From the NCBI RefSeq assembly GCF_016901695.1, contig NZ_JACJKS010000004.1:1-64000 (forward strand): DNA of 64,000 nucleotides. The letters run 5' to 3'. Position 1 is the stretch's first letter, and every line of letters begins with the position of its first letter. Under the pieces are notes generated by a model, which did no database searches, was not told the DNA's origin, and worked only from the letters and a program-made list of their open reading frames with translations. The position numbers and the translations under genes were made by a program. The stretch comes from Mordavella massiliensis. Its GTDB lineage: Bacteria; Bacillota; Clostridia; Lachnospirales; Lachnospiraceae. Below are positions 1 through 7,252 of the stretch, piece by piece.

Positions 1-6
1 TCTAAC

Positions 7-29
7 GCAGCATTAGCTGCATCTGTTTT
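7..29 (+). terminator. Possible weak terminator of an upstream gene
   Basis: A short stem (GCAGC, loop ATTA, GCTGC) is followed by a T-rich run. It would end a gene lying left of the window. The stem is only 5 bp. The rest of 1-146 shows no convincing gene. Confidence 0.3.
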
Positions 30-160
30 TCTATTACATTCAGGAAAATCTCAATGCTTTTAATTCCCATTATCAGCAGAGAGATTAGCGGATGCGGCTT
101 TAGCAGGAAGGCGGACAGTGCAGTCTCTTTGCATTCCATTTTCAAAAGGAGGCTGTGCGT

Positions 161-511
161 ATGACAAATGCAAACATGAACGACGCGTTACCTGTCAACC
201 GGACGTTTAAGTCCACCCTGTTTATCATGCTGTTCGAGGACAAGAAGAACCTGCTGGAACACAGGGCGGAGGCGAGAGCGATGAGTATATTTGAGTATGA
301 TCAGGAGAGGCATATGCAGCAGGAGCGCGAGGCCGGAATTGAGAAAGGCCGGCGTCAGGGTGAAGAGCAGCTGCTGCGCAGGCAGGTACAGAAGAATCTT
401 GGCAGAGGTATGCAGGTTGCCGAGATTGCGGAACTGCTGGATGAGTCAGAGGAGCGGATCCGGGAGATCATAGATATGTGTGCGGCGGATGAAGCGCAGG
501 AGGGAAAGTAA
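161..511 (+). CDS. Rpn-family (PD-(D/E)XK) protein with the nuclease core deleted
   Basis: The protein is 116 aa. I chose the ATG at 161 because AGGAGG at 147-152 lies 8 nt upstream; the GTG at 155 would be too close. The first ~25 residues (NRTFKSTLFIMLFEDKKNLL) look like the N-terminus of recombination-promoting nuclease/putative transposase (Rpn) proteins, and the remainder (MSIFEYDQERHMQQEREAG onward, a charged coiled-coil-like stretch with EKGRRQGEE, then a C-terminal helical motif ending EERIREI) looks like their tail. The roughly 200 residues of PD-(D/E)XK core normally between them are missing, yet the frame is open. It is therefore either an in-frame deletion remnant or a functional small derivative. 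Its 3' end is followed by a 19-bp-arm hairpin. Family assignment is by sequence resemblance only. Confidence 0.6.
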   Translation: MTNANMNDALPVNRTFKSTLFIMLFEDKKNLLEHRAEARAMSIFEYDQERHMQQEREAGIEKGRRQGEEQLLRRQVQKNLGRGMQVAEIAELLDESEERIREIIDMCAADEAQEGK

Positions 512-515
512 ATCA

Positions 516-554
516 ATCATAGAATAAGCCGGCTTAGCCGGCTCATTCTATGAT
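516..554. repeat. Large near-perfect hairpin between two small genes
   Basis: Arms 516-534 and 536-554 are 19 nt each with one mismatch (ATCATAGAAT-A/G-AGCCGGCT) and a 1-nt loop. No T-run follows, so it is not a textbook intrinsic terminator in the forward direction. Its right arm ends just before the ribosome binding site AGGAGG of the next gene at 558-563, so it could act as terminator, processing site or translational control. Confidence 0.75.
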
Positions 555-569
555 ATAAGGAGGACAGAA

Positions 570-947
570 ATGATAGAGGACAAGGATTATATCATGCGGC
601 TCGTGCACGAGATCGCGCGCATGCTGATCCGGATGATCTTTAACAGGGACATTGACAGGGAGGGAGAGCTCCCGGTGGCAGAAGAGCTGCTGGAGCGCTA
701 TCAAACATATATGGCCATGATCGATGACGGACAGATCAACGAGGCGGAGAACCGGCTTCTCGATGAGATGGATCTCCGGGCCCCGGCATATTTTGAGATG
801 GCGCTGCGCTTTTACGAGAAGTTGGGGAGCAAGAGCGAGGAGTTCCTGGAAGAACACGATTACACCCAGGACGAGGTGCTGGACGGCATGAAGTATGTAG
901 TGGACTGCTACGGCTATGGGGATCTGTGGGATCCGGTCAGCAGATAA
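570..947 (+). CDS. DUF6483 family protein
   Basis: A 125-aa acidic, helical protein beginning MIEDKDYIMRLVHEIARML, resembling the DUF6483 family of Clostridia, whose function is unknown to me. AAGGAGGA sits 7 nt before the ATG. There is no signal peptide or membrane segment. A long hairpin separates it from the Rpn-like gene upstream, and a terminator follows it that overlaps the promoter of the MarR gene, so it is probably its own short transcription unit. Confidence 0.6.
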   Translation: MIEDKDYIMRLVHEIARMLIRMIFNRDIDREGELPVAEELLERYQTYMAMIDDGQINEAENRLLDEMDLRAPAYFEMALRFYEKLGSKSEEFLEEHDYTQDEVLDGMKYVVDCYGYGDLWDPVSR

Positions 948-952
948 AAGGG

Positions 953-981
953 AAGGCGGTATTGACACATGCCGCCTTTTG
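953..981 (+). terminator. Intrinsic terminator of the DUF6483 gene
   Basis: The stem AAGGCGG (953-959) / CCGCCTT (972-978) is followed by TTG. The loop contains the TTGACA of the next promoter, so the terminator and the marR promoter overlap. Confidence 0.55.
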
Positions 982-1011
982 TTGTACACTGCATATTGTT
1001 TACAAGTAAAC
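962..1011 (+). promoter_or_regulatory. Promoter and likely MarR operator
   Basis: TTGACA at 962-967, a 17-nt spacer and TACACT at 985-990 form a near-consensus sigma-A promoter. Immediately downstream is a perfect palindrome GTTTAC-AA-GTAAAC (998-1011), covering the expected start of transcription. A MarR repressor bound there would block its own operon. Confidence 0.65.
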
Positions 1012-1036
1012 TATAAGCGCATGGAAGGAGAACGAA

Positions 1037-1492
1037 ATGCAAAAGACAGTTGAGGCCATGCTTGGGTATTTTACGCAGATCCGCCAGGTGTATGCAGGGG
1101 AGCTGAACCGGCGGTTTGAAAAGGAGAAGTTCTCTCCCAATGAGATGTCTGTGCTGATCCTTCTGTCCAACAACCGGACCATTGATACGGCCAGCCAGAT
1201 GCGGGTCGTGCTGGGGGTCTCCAAAGGGCTGGTGAGCCGCAGCATTGAGTCGCTGGCAGAAAGAGGCCTGGTAGAGTGCAGGCAGGATGAGAGGGACAGG
1301 CGCATCCAGAGGGTCTGCCTGACCGGGGCGGCGGCGCCCTTCGTGCGCAGGCTGAACGAAGAGATTGGCAGGATCAACAGAGAAGTGCTGGCAGATATCT
1401 CCCAGGAGGAGATCGATCAGATGGAGAACACAATGATGAAAGTTCTGCAAAAGTTTACAGAGAAAGATTTAAGTGTCAAGGAGATGGATTAG
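1037..1492 (+). CDS. MarR family transcriptional regulator
   Basis: A 151-aa winged-helix regulator. The DNA-binding region is visible around residues 35-105: SPNEMSVLILLS, then the recognition segment GVSKGLVSRSIESLAERGLV, then the wing with DERDRRIQRVCLT. The N- and C-terminal helices would form the dimer. It is followed after 1 nt by a MATE exporter, the classic arrangement of a MarR repressor controlling a multidrug efflux pump and itself. A palindrome at 998-1011 between its promoter and start is a good operator candidate. The ligand is unknown. Confidence 0.9.
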   Translation: MQKTVEAMLGYFTQIRQVYAGELNRRFEKEKFSPNEMSVLILLSNNRTIDTASQMRVVLGVSKGLVSRSIESLAERGLVECRQDERDRRIQRVCLTGAAAPFVRRLNEEIGRINREVLADISQEEIDQMENTMMKVLQKFTEKDLSVKEMD

Positions 1493-1493
1493 A

Positions 1494-2855
1494 ATGAAGA
1501 TGGAGATGTCCAGAGAGGTGGACCTTGGAAAGGAGCCGGTGGGGCGGCTTCTGATGACGCTGGCAGTGCCGGCCATCACATCCCAGCTTGTGAACGCCCT
1601 CTACAATATGGTGGACCGGATGTATATCGGCCATATCCCTGAGACAGGGGCGGCCGCGCTGACCGGCGTCGGGGTCTGCTTCCCGCTCATTATGATCATA
1701 TCCGCCTTTGCCAGCCTGATCGGGCAGGGCGGCGCGCCGAGAGCCAGCATATATATGGGCAAGCAGGACAAAGAGACGGCGGAAAAAATACTGGGGAACT
1801 GCTTTGCGACGCTGCTTGTCATTGCCGTGGCTCTGACGGGGCTGACGCTGGCGTTTCAGCGGCCCCTCCTCCTTCTGTTCGGAGCCAGTGAAAATACCAT
1901 CGGCTACGCGGTGGAGTATATGAGCATCTATGCGGTGGGCACCGTTTTTGTGCAGCTGACGCTGGGGATGAACATGTTTATCTCCGCCCAGGGATTTTCC
2001 AGGATCAGCATGCTCACGGTGGTGATCGGCGCTGTGACCAATATCGTGCTGGATCCGGTATTTATCTTCCTTTTTGATATGGGTGTGGCGGGGGCTGCGC
2101 TGGCGACCGTTCTCTCCCAGGCGCTCTCCGCTGTGTGGGCGGTCCGGTTCCTGTGCGGGAAGCGGACGGTGCTGCGGCTTAGGAAGGAGAACTTCCGGGT
2201 CAGGCGGGGGATCCTTATGCCCTGCATCGGGCTGGGCGTGGCGCCTTTTGTCATGCAGTCCACGGAGAGTATCCTTGTGCTCTGCTTTAATTCCTCCCTC
2301 CTCAAGTACGGCGGGGACCTGGCGGTCGGGGCCATGACGATCCTGTCCAGCATCATGCAGTTCGCCATGCTGCCGCTGCAGGGCTTTACCCAGGGAGGGC
2401 AGCCCATCATCAGCTTTAACTACGGGGCGGGCGACATGAAGCGGGTGAGGCGGGCGTTTCAGCTGCAGACGGCCTGCTGCCTGATCTATGCCTTTGTGCT
2501 GTGGGCTGCGGTGGAATTGTTCCCGGGCCTTTTTGTGGCCATTTTCACCAACGATCCGCAGCTTGCGCAGATCACAAAGTGGGCGCTCCGGATCTATATG
2601 GCCTGCGTCGTGCTCATGGGCATCCAGATCTCCTGCCAGCAGTCCTTTATCGCGCTTGGCAATTCCAGGATCAGCGCGTTTCTTGCCATCTTCCGCAAGA
2701 TCATCGTGCTGATCCCGCTCATCTACATCCTGCCTGCGTTCATGGGGGATAAAGTGTTTGCCGTGTTCCTGGCGGAGCCCATTGCGGACGCAGCGGCGGT
2801 CACCGCCACGAGCCTCATGTTCTACAGGGAGTTCCGGCGTCTGATGCGCCGGTAG
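1494..2855 (+). CDS. MATE family efflux transporter
   Basis: A 453-aa, 12-helix multidrug and toxin extrusion protein, moving substrates out across the cytoplasmic membrane in exchange for Na+ or H+. AAGGAG at 1478-1483 favours the ATG at 1494 over the upstream in-frame ATG at 1473, which lies inside marR. Typical N-terminal MATE sequence is seen (VGRLLMTLAVPAITSQLV, NMVDRMYIG), with the second half repeating the fold (GFTQGGQPIISFNYGAG). It is cotranscribed with marR. Its last 34 bp overlap the 3' end of a second MATE gene on the other strand. Confidence 0.9.
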   Translation: MKMEMSREVDLGKEPVGRLLMTLAVPAITSQLVNALYNMVDRMYIGHIPETGAAALTGVGVCFPLIMIISAFASLIGQGGAPRASIYMGKQDKETAEKILGNCFATLLVIAVALTGLTLAFQRPLLLLFGASENTIGYAVEYMSIYAVGTVFVQLTLGMNMFISAQGFSRISMLTVVIGAVTNIVLDPVFIFLFDMGVAGAALATVLSQALSAVWAVRFLCGKRTVLRLRKENFRVRRGILMPCIGLGVAPFVMQSTESILVLCFNSSLLKYGGDLAVGAMTILSSIMQFAMLPLQGFTQGGQPIISFNYGAGDMKRVRRAFQLQTACCLIYAFVLWAAVELFPGLFVAIFTNDPQLAQITKWALRIYMACVVLMGIQISCQQSFIALGNSRISAFLAIFRKIIVLIPLIYILPAFMGDKVFAVFLAEPIADAAAVTATSLMFYREFRRLMRR

Positions 2856-4159
2856 CAGAGAACCCCGGTCAGGTCCGCCAGCGCCCAGCCGATGGGAACG
2901 GACATCCAGATGCCGGTGACGCCGACCGCGGGGATGGCGGACAGGGTGTAGGCCAGCACCACGCGTGTGCCAAGGGAGATGACTGTCAGCACGACAGACA
3001 TACCGGGCCGCGCGATGGCGCGGTACAGGCCGTACAGAAGGAACAGAAGGCCGATGCCGAAGTAGAAGGCCCCTTCAATGCGCAGGTAATGTACGCCGGC
3101 GGCGATGATCTCTGTCTCGCCGGCAGATATAAAGAGCTGCATCAGCGGCTCCGCAAAGAGGCAGACGAGAAGGCTGATCAGGAGGCAGAAGAACAGCGCG
3201 CATAAAAAGGCGCTCTTCATGCCTTTCTGGATGCGGTCTTCTTTTTTTGCTCCATAATTCTGGGCGATGAAAGTGGAAAAGGCATTGCCGAAGTCCTGTA
3301 CCGGCATGTAGGCAAAGGAATCGATCTTCACAGCGGCCGCGAAGGCGGCCATGATCACAGGGCCGAAGCTGTTGACAAGCCCCTGTACCATGAGGATGCC
3401 GAAGTTCATCACAGACTGCTGGAGACAGGTGAGAAAGGAGAAGCCGGTGATCTCATGGAAAACGGCGCGGTCCCGGTGCATATGAGTCCTGCCCGGCATC
3501 AGATCCCGGAAGCGGAACCATGTGTAGGCGGCAAGGCCGGCTCCTGCGGCGTACTGGGACAGGATGGTGGCAAACGCTGCGCCTGCCACGCCCCAGGAAA
3601 AGACGACGACAAATACGAGGTCCAGCACGATGTTCATGACAGCCGAGACGGCCAGGAAGAGGAGCGGGACACGGGAATTGCCGACGGAGCGGAGCAGGCA
3701 CGCAAAATAGTTGTAGAGAAATGTGGCGGTGATGCCTGCAAAGATGACGAGAAGGTAGTCCCGCATCAGCGCGGTGATGGAGTCCGGTACGCGCAGGAAC
3801 CAGATGATCCCGTCAATGCCGAGAAAGACGGCGAGGTTGACGGCGGCCGTCACAATACCGATAAAGACAAAGGACTGGAAGATGCCGTTTTTCATGCGGT
3901 CAAGATCTCCCCGGCCGAAGCTGATGGAGAAGGACGCGCCGCTCCCCATGCACAGGCCCAGGATGATGGATGTCAGAAATGTCATGAGCGTGTAGGCGGA
4001 CCCGACAGCCGCTAGGGCATCGGCGCCGAGAAAGCGCCCTACGATGACCGTGTCCGCGATGTTGTAGCACTGCTGGAGCAGATTGCCGGCGATCATGGGA
4101 AGGGCGAAAAGAAGTAGGCTTTTTGTGATATTTCCGGTTAAAAGTTTGCTGTCCTGCAT
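2822..4159 (-). CDS. MATE family efflux transporter
   Basis: A second MATE exporter, 445 aa, from a different branch than its neighbour: it starts MQDSKLLTGNITKSLLLFALPMIAGNLLQQCYNIADTVIVGRFLG and carries the second-half motif FGNAFSTFIAQNYGA. Twelve hydrophobic helices are visible. A strong ribosome site lies 5-7 nt before the ATG at 4159. It is transcribed from a consensus promoter (4179-4207, minus strand), divergent from the CcdA-thioredoxin gene, and converges on the MarR-linked MATE with overlapping 3' ends. Its tail encodes the complement of the neighbour's last 11 codons. Confidence 0.88.
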   Translation of the reverse strand: MQDSKLLTGNITKSLLLFALPMIAGNLLQQCYNIADTVIVGRFLGADALAAVGSAYTLMTFLTSIILGLCMGSGASFSISFGRGDLDRMKNGIFQSFVFIGIVTAAVNLAVFLGIDGIIWFLRVPDSITALMRDYLLVIFAGITATFLYNYFACLLRSVGNSRVPLLFLAVSAVMNIVLDLVFVVVFSWGVAGAAFATILSQYAAGAGLAAYTWFRFRDLMPGRTHMHRDRAVFHEITGFSFLTCLQQSVMNFGILMVQGLVNSFGPVIMAAFAAAVKIDSFAYMPVQDFGNAFSTFIAQNYGAKKEDRIQKGMKSAFLCALFFCLLISLLVCLFAEPLMQLFISAGETEIIAAGVHYLRIEGAFYFGIGLLFLLYGLYRAIARPGMSVVLTVISLGTRVVLAYTLSAIPAVGVTGIWMSVPIGWALADLTGVLCYRRIRRRNSL

Positions 4160-4178
4160 GGTAGCACCTCCGCAGAAT

Positions 4179-4262
4179 ATTATAAAAGTTTACGGGGCAG
4201 GTGTCAATTTTTGTGAGCGGGTCACAAAACCGGTTGACGGCCCAGACAAAACCGGCTATGAT
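4179..4262. promoter_or_regulatory. Divergent consensus promoters around an inverted repeat
   Basis: On the minus strand TTGACA (4202-4207) and TATAAT (4179-4184) are 17 nt apart, driving the MATE gene. On the plus strand TTGACG (4234-4239) and TATGAT (4257-4262) are 17 nt apart, driving the CcdA-thioredoxin gene. Between the two -35 boxes is the palindrome TTTTGTGA-GCGGG-TCACAAAA (4209-4229), whose TGTGA/TCACA half-sites resemble Crp/Fnr family sites but with a 5-nt spacer. It is placed to control both promoters. Confidence 0.75.
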
Positions 4263-4295
4263 GGAGAAAAATTTTTAGGATCCAGGGAGGCCTGT

Positions 4296-5552
4296 ATGGG
4301 ATTTGATCTTACTGTAAGTATACCGGTTCTGACGGTGTTTGCGCAGGGCGTATTGAGTTTTCTTTCGCCCTGTGTATTCCCGCTGATCCCCCTCTATATC
4401 GGATATCTGTCGGGCGGCGCCGGCACAAAGGATGCCCGGGGGAACTGGCACTACCCGCGGCGCAGGGTGCTGGTGAACACCCTGTTCTTTGTGCTTGGCA
4501 TCAGCTTTACCTTTTTCCTTTTGGGCCTCGGCTTCTCGGCCGCAGGCAGCTTTTTTCAGGAACACCAGAATGTGTTTGCGAAGGCGGGCGGCGTCCTTGT
4601 TGTGATCCTGGGGCTCTACCAGCTTGGGGTGTTCGGCTCTTCCAGGCTTCTTGGCAACGAGCACCGGCTGCCCTTCCGTATGGACCATATGGCGATGTCG
4701 CCTCTGACAGCCCTGCTGATGGGATTTTCCTTCAGTTTTGCCTGGACGCCCTGCGTGGGGCCGGCGCTCTCCAGCGTGCTTCTTATGACGGCTTCCGCGG
4801 CTACAAGGGCAAAAGGGTTTCTTATGATCGGCGTGTACACGCTGGGCTTCATCCTGCCGTTTCTGGCAGTGGGGCTTTTTACGACCACGCTTCTTAGGCT
4901 GTTCAGGCAGCACGCCGGCATTGTGCGGTACACGGTCCGGATCGGCGCAGTCCTCATGATCGCCATGGGGCTTATGATGTTCACCGGGAAAATGAATGCG
5001 ATCACCGGCTATCTGTCCGGCGTCGGCAGCCAGGAAGCGGAGGCCGGAAGGCCAGATGAGGAAGCGGGCGGGAAAGAAGACGATCCTGCCGGGGAGAAGG
5101 AGGATGATTCCGGTGCGGCGATCCGTTTTACCCTGACGGATCAGTACGGCGCATCCCACAGCCTGGAGTCGTACCGGGGGAAGGTGGTCTTTTTAAATTT
5201 CTGGGCGACCTGGTGCGGACCCTGCCGGATGGAGATGCCGGATGTGCAGAAACTCTATGAGACATATGCGGCCCGGGGCGGGGAGGCGGAGGCAGTGATC
5301 CTCGGCGTGGCGGCGCCTGGTATCGGAGGCGAAGGCACGAAAGAGGAAGTGGCCGCCTTTATGGAAGAGAACGGGTACACCTACCCGGTGCTCATGGATG
5401 AGACAGGGGAAGTGAGCGCTATGTTCGGCATCAGCGCCTATCCCACGACGTTCATGATCGATGAGAGCGGGGAAGTGTTCGGCTATGTGAGCGGTATGCT
5501 CAGCTATGACAATATGGAAGATATCATCAGGCAGACCATGGAAGGAAGATAG
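4296..5552 (+). CDS. CcdA-type thiol reductant transporter fused to a TlpA-like thioredoxin
   Basis: A 418-aa fusion. Residues 1-~235 are a six-helix CcdA/DsbD-beta domain, with the signature VLSFLSPCVFPLIPLYIGYL (Cys at 26) and a matching FAWTPCVGPAL further on. These two cysteines carry electrons from cytoplasmic thioredoxin across the membrane. An acidic linker (about 240-275) leads to an extracytoplasmic thioredoxin-fold domain with WATWCGPCRMEMP (Cys 307 and 310) and a cis-proline loop (SAYPTTFMID). The combination passes reducing power to exported proteins. Start chosen at 4296 from AGGGAGG at 4284-4290. It stands alone between a divergent promoter and a terminator, with no cytochrome c genes beside it, so its client is unknown. 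Confidence 0.88.
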   Translation: MGFDLTVSIPVLTVFAQGVLSFLSPCVFPLIPLYIGYLSGGAGTKDARGNWHYPRRRVLVNTLFFVLGISFTFFLLGLGFSAAGSFFQEHQNVFAKAGGVLVVILGLYQLGVFGSSRLLGNEHRLPFRMDHMAMSPLTALLMGFSFSFAWTPCVGPALSSVLLMTASAATRAKGFLMIGVYTLGFILPFLAVGLFTTTLLRLFRQHAGIVRYTVRIGAVLMIAMGLMMFTGKMNAITGYLSGVGSQEAEAGRPDEEAGGKEDDPAGEKEDDSGAAIRFTLTDQYGASHSLESYRGKVVFLNFWATWCGPCRMEMPDVQKLYETYAARGGEAEAVILGVAAPGIGGEGTKEEVAAFMEENGYTYPVLMDETGEVSAMFGISAYPTTFMIDESGEVFGYVSGMLSYDNMEDIIRQTMEGR

Positions 5553-5583
5553 AAGGAAGACAAGAGACGGCTGCCTAAAACAG

Positions 5584-5620
5584 AAAAAGCTGTACATCGC
5601 AAGCGGTGCACAGCTTTTTG
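5584..5620. terminator. Bidirectional terminator
   Basis: Stem AAAAAGCTGT (5584-5593) / ACAGCTTTTT (5610-5619) with T-rich tails on either strand. It lies between convergent genes and can serve both. Confidence 0.8.
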
Positions 5621-5636
5621 TTTCTAAAGAAACGAT

Positions 5637-6923
5637 TTATTTACTTTCGAGTATTTTGTCAATGCTCACAAGCTTGACGCTCAGGACGAAGATCTCTGTG
5701 GCAACCTTCAGCTCTTCCGCAGTCGGATAGGAGGGTGCGATGCGGATGTTGCTGTCCTGCGGATCTTTTCCGTAGGGGAAGGTGGCACCTGCCTCTGTCA
5801 TGATCAGGCCTGCCTCTTTTGCCTTGGCGACAATCTTCTTTGCGCAGCCGGGCATGGAGTCAAAGGAGATGAAGTAGCCGCCGCGGGGAGCCAGCCAGGA
5901 ACCGATGCCGAGACCGCCGATCTCGCGCTCCAGTGTGTGGAGGACAGCCTCGAACTTGGGGCGCATGATATCCGCATGCTTTTTCATGTGCTGCACCATG
6001 CCGTGGATATCCTTGAAGTATCTGGCGTGGCGGAGCTGGTTCACCTTGTCGTGCCCGATGGTCTGGATCTGCATCTGCTCCCGGATCGCCTTCAGGTTGT
6101 CTGTGGAAGCGGCGATGGCTGCGATGCCGGAGCCGGGGAAACTGATCTTGGAGGTGGAGGAGAACTTGTATACCATGTCAGGATGGCCCTCCTTCTTGCA
6201 CTCCATCAGGATCTCGATGAGGTAATCCTGTTTGTCCTCATATAAGTGGTGGATGCCGTACGCATTGTCCCAGAAAATACGGAAGTCCTCAGCCGCCGGA
6301 TTCAGTTTTGCAAAGCGGTGCACGGTCTCATCCGAGTAGGTGATGCCCTGGGGGTTGGAGTACTTCGGGACACACCAGATCCCCTTGATGGCGGGATCCG
6401 TGCTTACAAGCTCCTCCACGATATCCATGTCCGGGCCGGTGGGGGTCATGGGCACGTTGATCATCTCGATGCCGAAGTATTCCGTGATCTTGAAATGCCT
6501 GTCGTAGCCGGGCACAGGACATAAGAATTTCACCTTATCAAGTTTGCACCAGGGCGTGCTGCCCATGACGCCGTGTGTCATGGAGCGGGCGATCGTATCG
6601 TACATGATGTTCAGGCTGGAGTTGCCGAAGATCACAATGTTGTCCTTTGGCACTTCCATCATGTCGGCGAGAAGCTGCTTTGCCTCGCGGATGCCGTCCA
6701 GGACGCCGTAGTTGCGGCAGTCTACGCCCTCTTCGCAGACAAGGTCAGAGCTGCTGTTTAAGACATCCATCATGCCCATGGAAAGGTTCAACTGTTCCGT
6801 GGACGGTTTGCCGCGGGACATGTCAAGCTTCAGGCCCCGGGATTTTACTTCTTCAAACTCCGCTTCCAGCTCAGATTTGATCTTTAACAGTTCTTCCTTT
6901 GACAATTCTTCATAAGGTGTCAT
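5637..6923 (-). CDS. Class I aminotransferase of the aspartate aminotransferase I-gamma type
   Basis: A 428-aa PLP enzyme. The start (SKEELLKIKSELEAEFEEVKSRGLKLDMSRGKP) and the motif YKFSSTSKISFPGSG, whose lysine should hold PLP, match the Asp_aminotransf (PF12897) group, which includes aspartate:2-oxoglutarate aminotransferases only distantly related to AspC. IWCVPKYSNPQGITYS and the SNIRIAPSYPT C-terminal arginine region are also typical. It is monocistronic with a consensus promoter 60-90 bp upstream. Likely role: interconversion of aspartate and oxaloacetate; substrate not proven from sequence. Confidence 0.82.
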   Translation of the reverse strand: MTPYEELSKEELLKIKSELEAEFEEVKSRGLKLDMSRGKPSTEQLNLSMGMMDVLNSSSDLVCEEGVDCRNYGVLDGIREAKQLLADMMEVPKDNIVIFGNSSLNIMYDTIARSMTHGVMGSTPWCKLDKVKFLCPVPGYDRHFKITEYFGIEMINVPMTPTGPDMDIVEELVSTDPAIKGIWCVPKYSNPQGITYSDETVHRFAKLNPAAEDFRIFWDNAYGIHHLYEDKQDYLIEILMECKKEGHPDMVYKFSSTSKISFPGSGIAAIAASTDNLKAIREQMQIQTIGHDKVNQLRHARYFKDIHGMVQHMKKHADIMRPKFEAVLHTLEREIGGLGIGSWLAPRGGYFISFDSMPGCAKKIVAKAKEAGLIMTEAGATFPYGKDPQDSNIRIAPSYPTAEELKVATEIFVLSVKLVSIDKILESK

Positions 6924-6980
6924 CCTTGCATCCTCCGTCTCATTTCATTTCTTACTTATATAAATACACTCAATGCTAAC

Positions 6981-7009
6981 ATTGTAGCTGGAAAGTGAAC
7001 TTTCGTCAA
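6981..7009 (-). promoter_or_regulatory. Promoter of the aminotransferase gene
   Basis: On the minus strand, TTGACG (7004-7009), a 17-nt spacer and TACAAT (6981-6986). The 329-bp gap 6924-7252 also contains AT-rich sequence (7010-7100) with no recognisable gene or riboswitch. Confidence 0.7.
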
Positions 7010-7155
7010 TCGTTTCCTGCAAAAATGTTTTGTATACGGGAATAATTGTAAGAAATATCAAGAAAAATGAAATTTTAAAAGGTTTTTCATTCATTTTTAA
7101 GAGCGAAATACGTTTGGGGAGACTGGTTCCTCCTGCAGGGATGCGAGGGGGCTTC

Positions 7156-7184
7156 TTTACTTCGCCGGGGACAGGTGGTATAGT
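7156..7184 (+). promoter_or_regulatory. Promoter of the Gfo/Idh/MocA gene
   Basis: TTTACT at 7156-7161, a 17-nt spacer and TATAGT at 7179-7184, about 70 bp before the start codon. Confidence 0.55.
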
Positions 7185-7252
7185 ACAAAAAAGAAAACAA
7201 GCCGGCGGGCCGGAGAAAGATTCCGGCTGCATCCGGGAACAGGAGGCAGGAT

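Noticed and set aside
6924-7252. A possible riboswitch in the 329-bp gap
   Set aside because: Two promoters explain the ends, and the AT-rich middle shows no conserved aptamer-like motif that I recognise.
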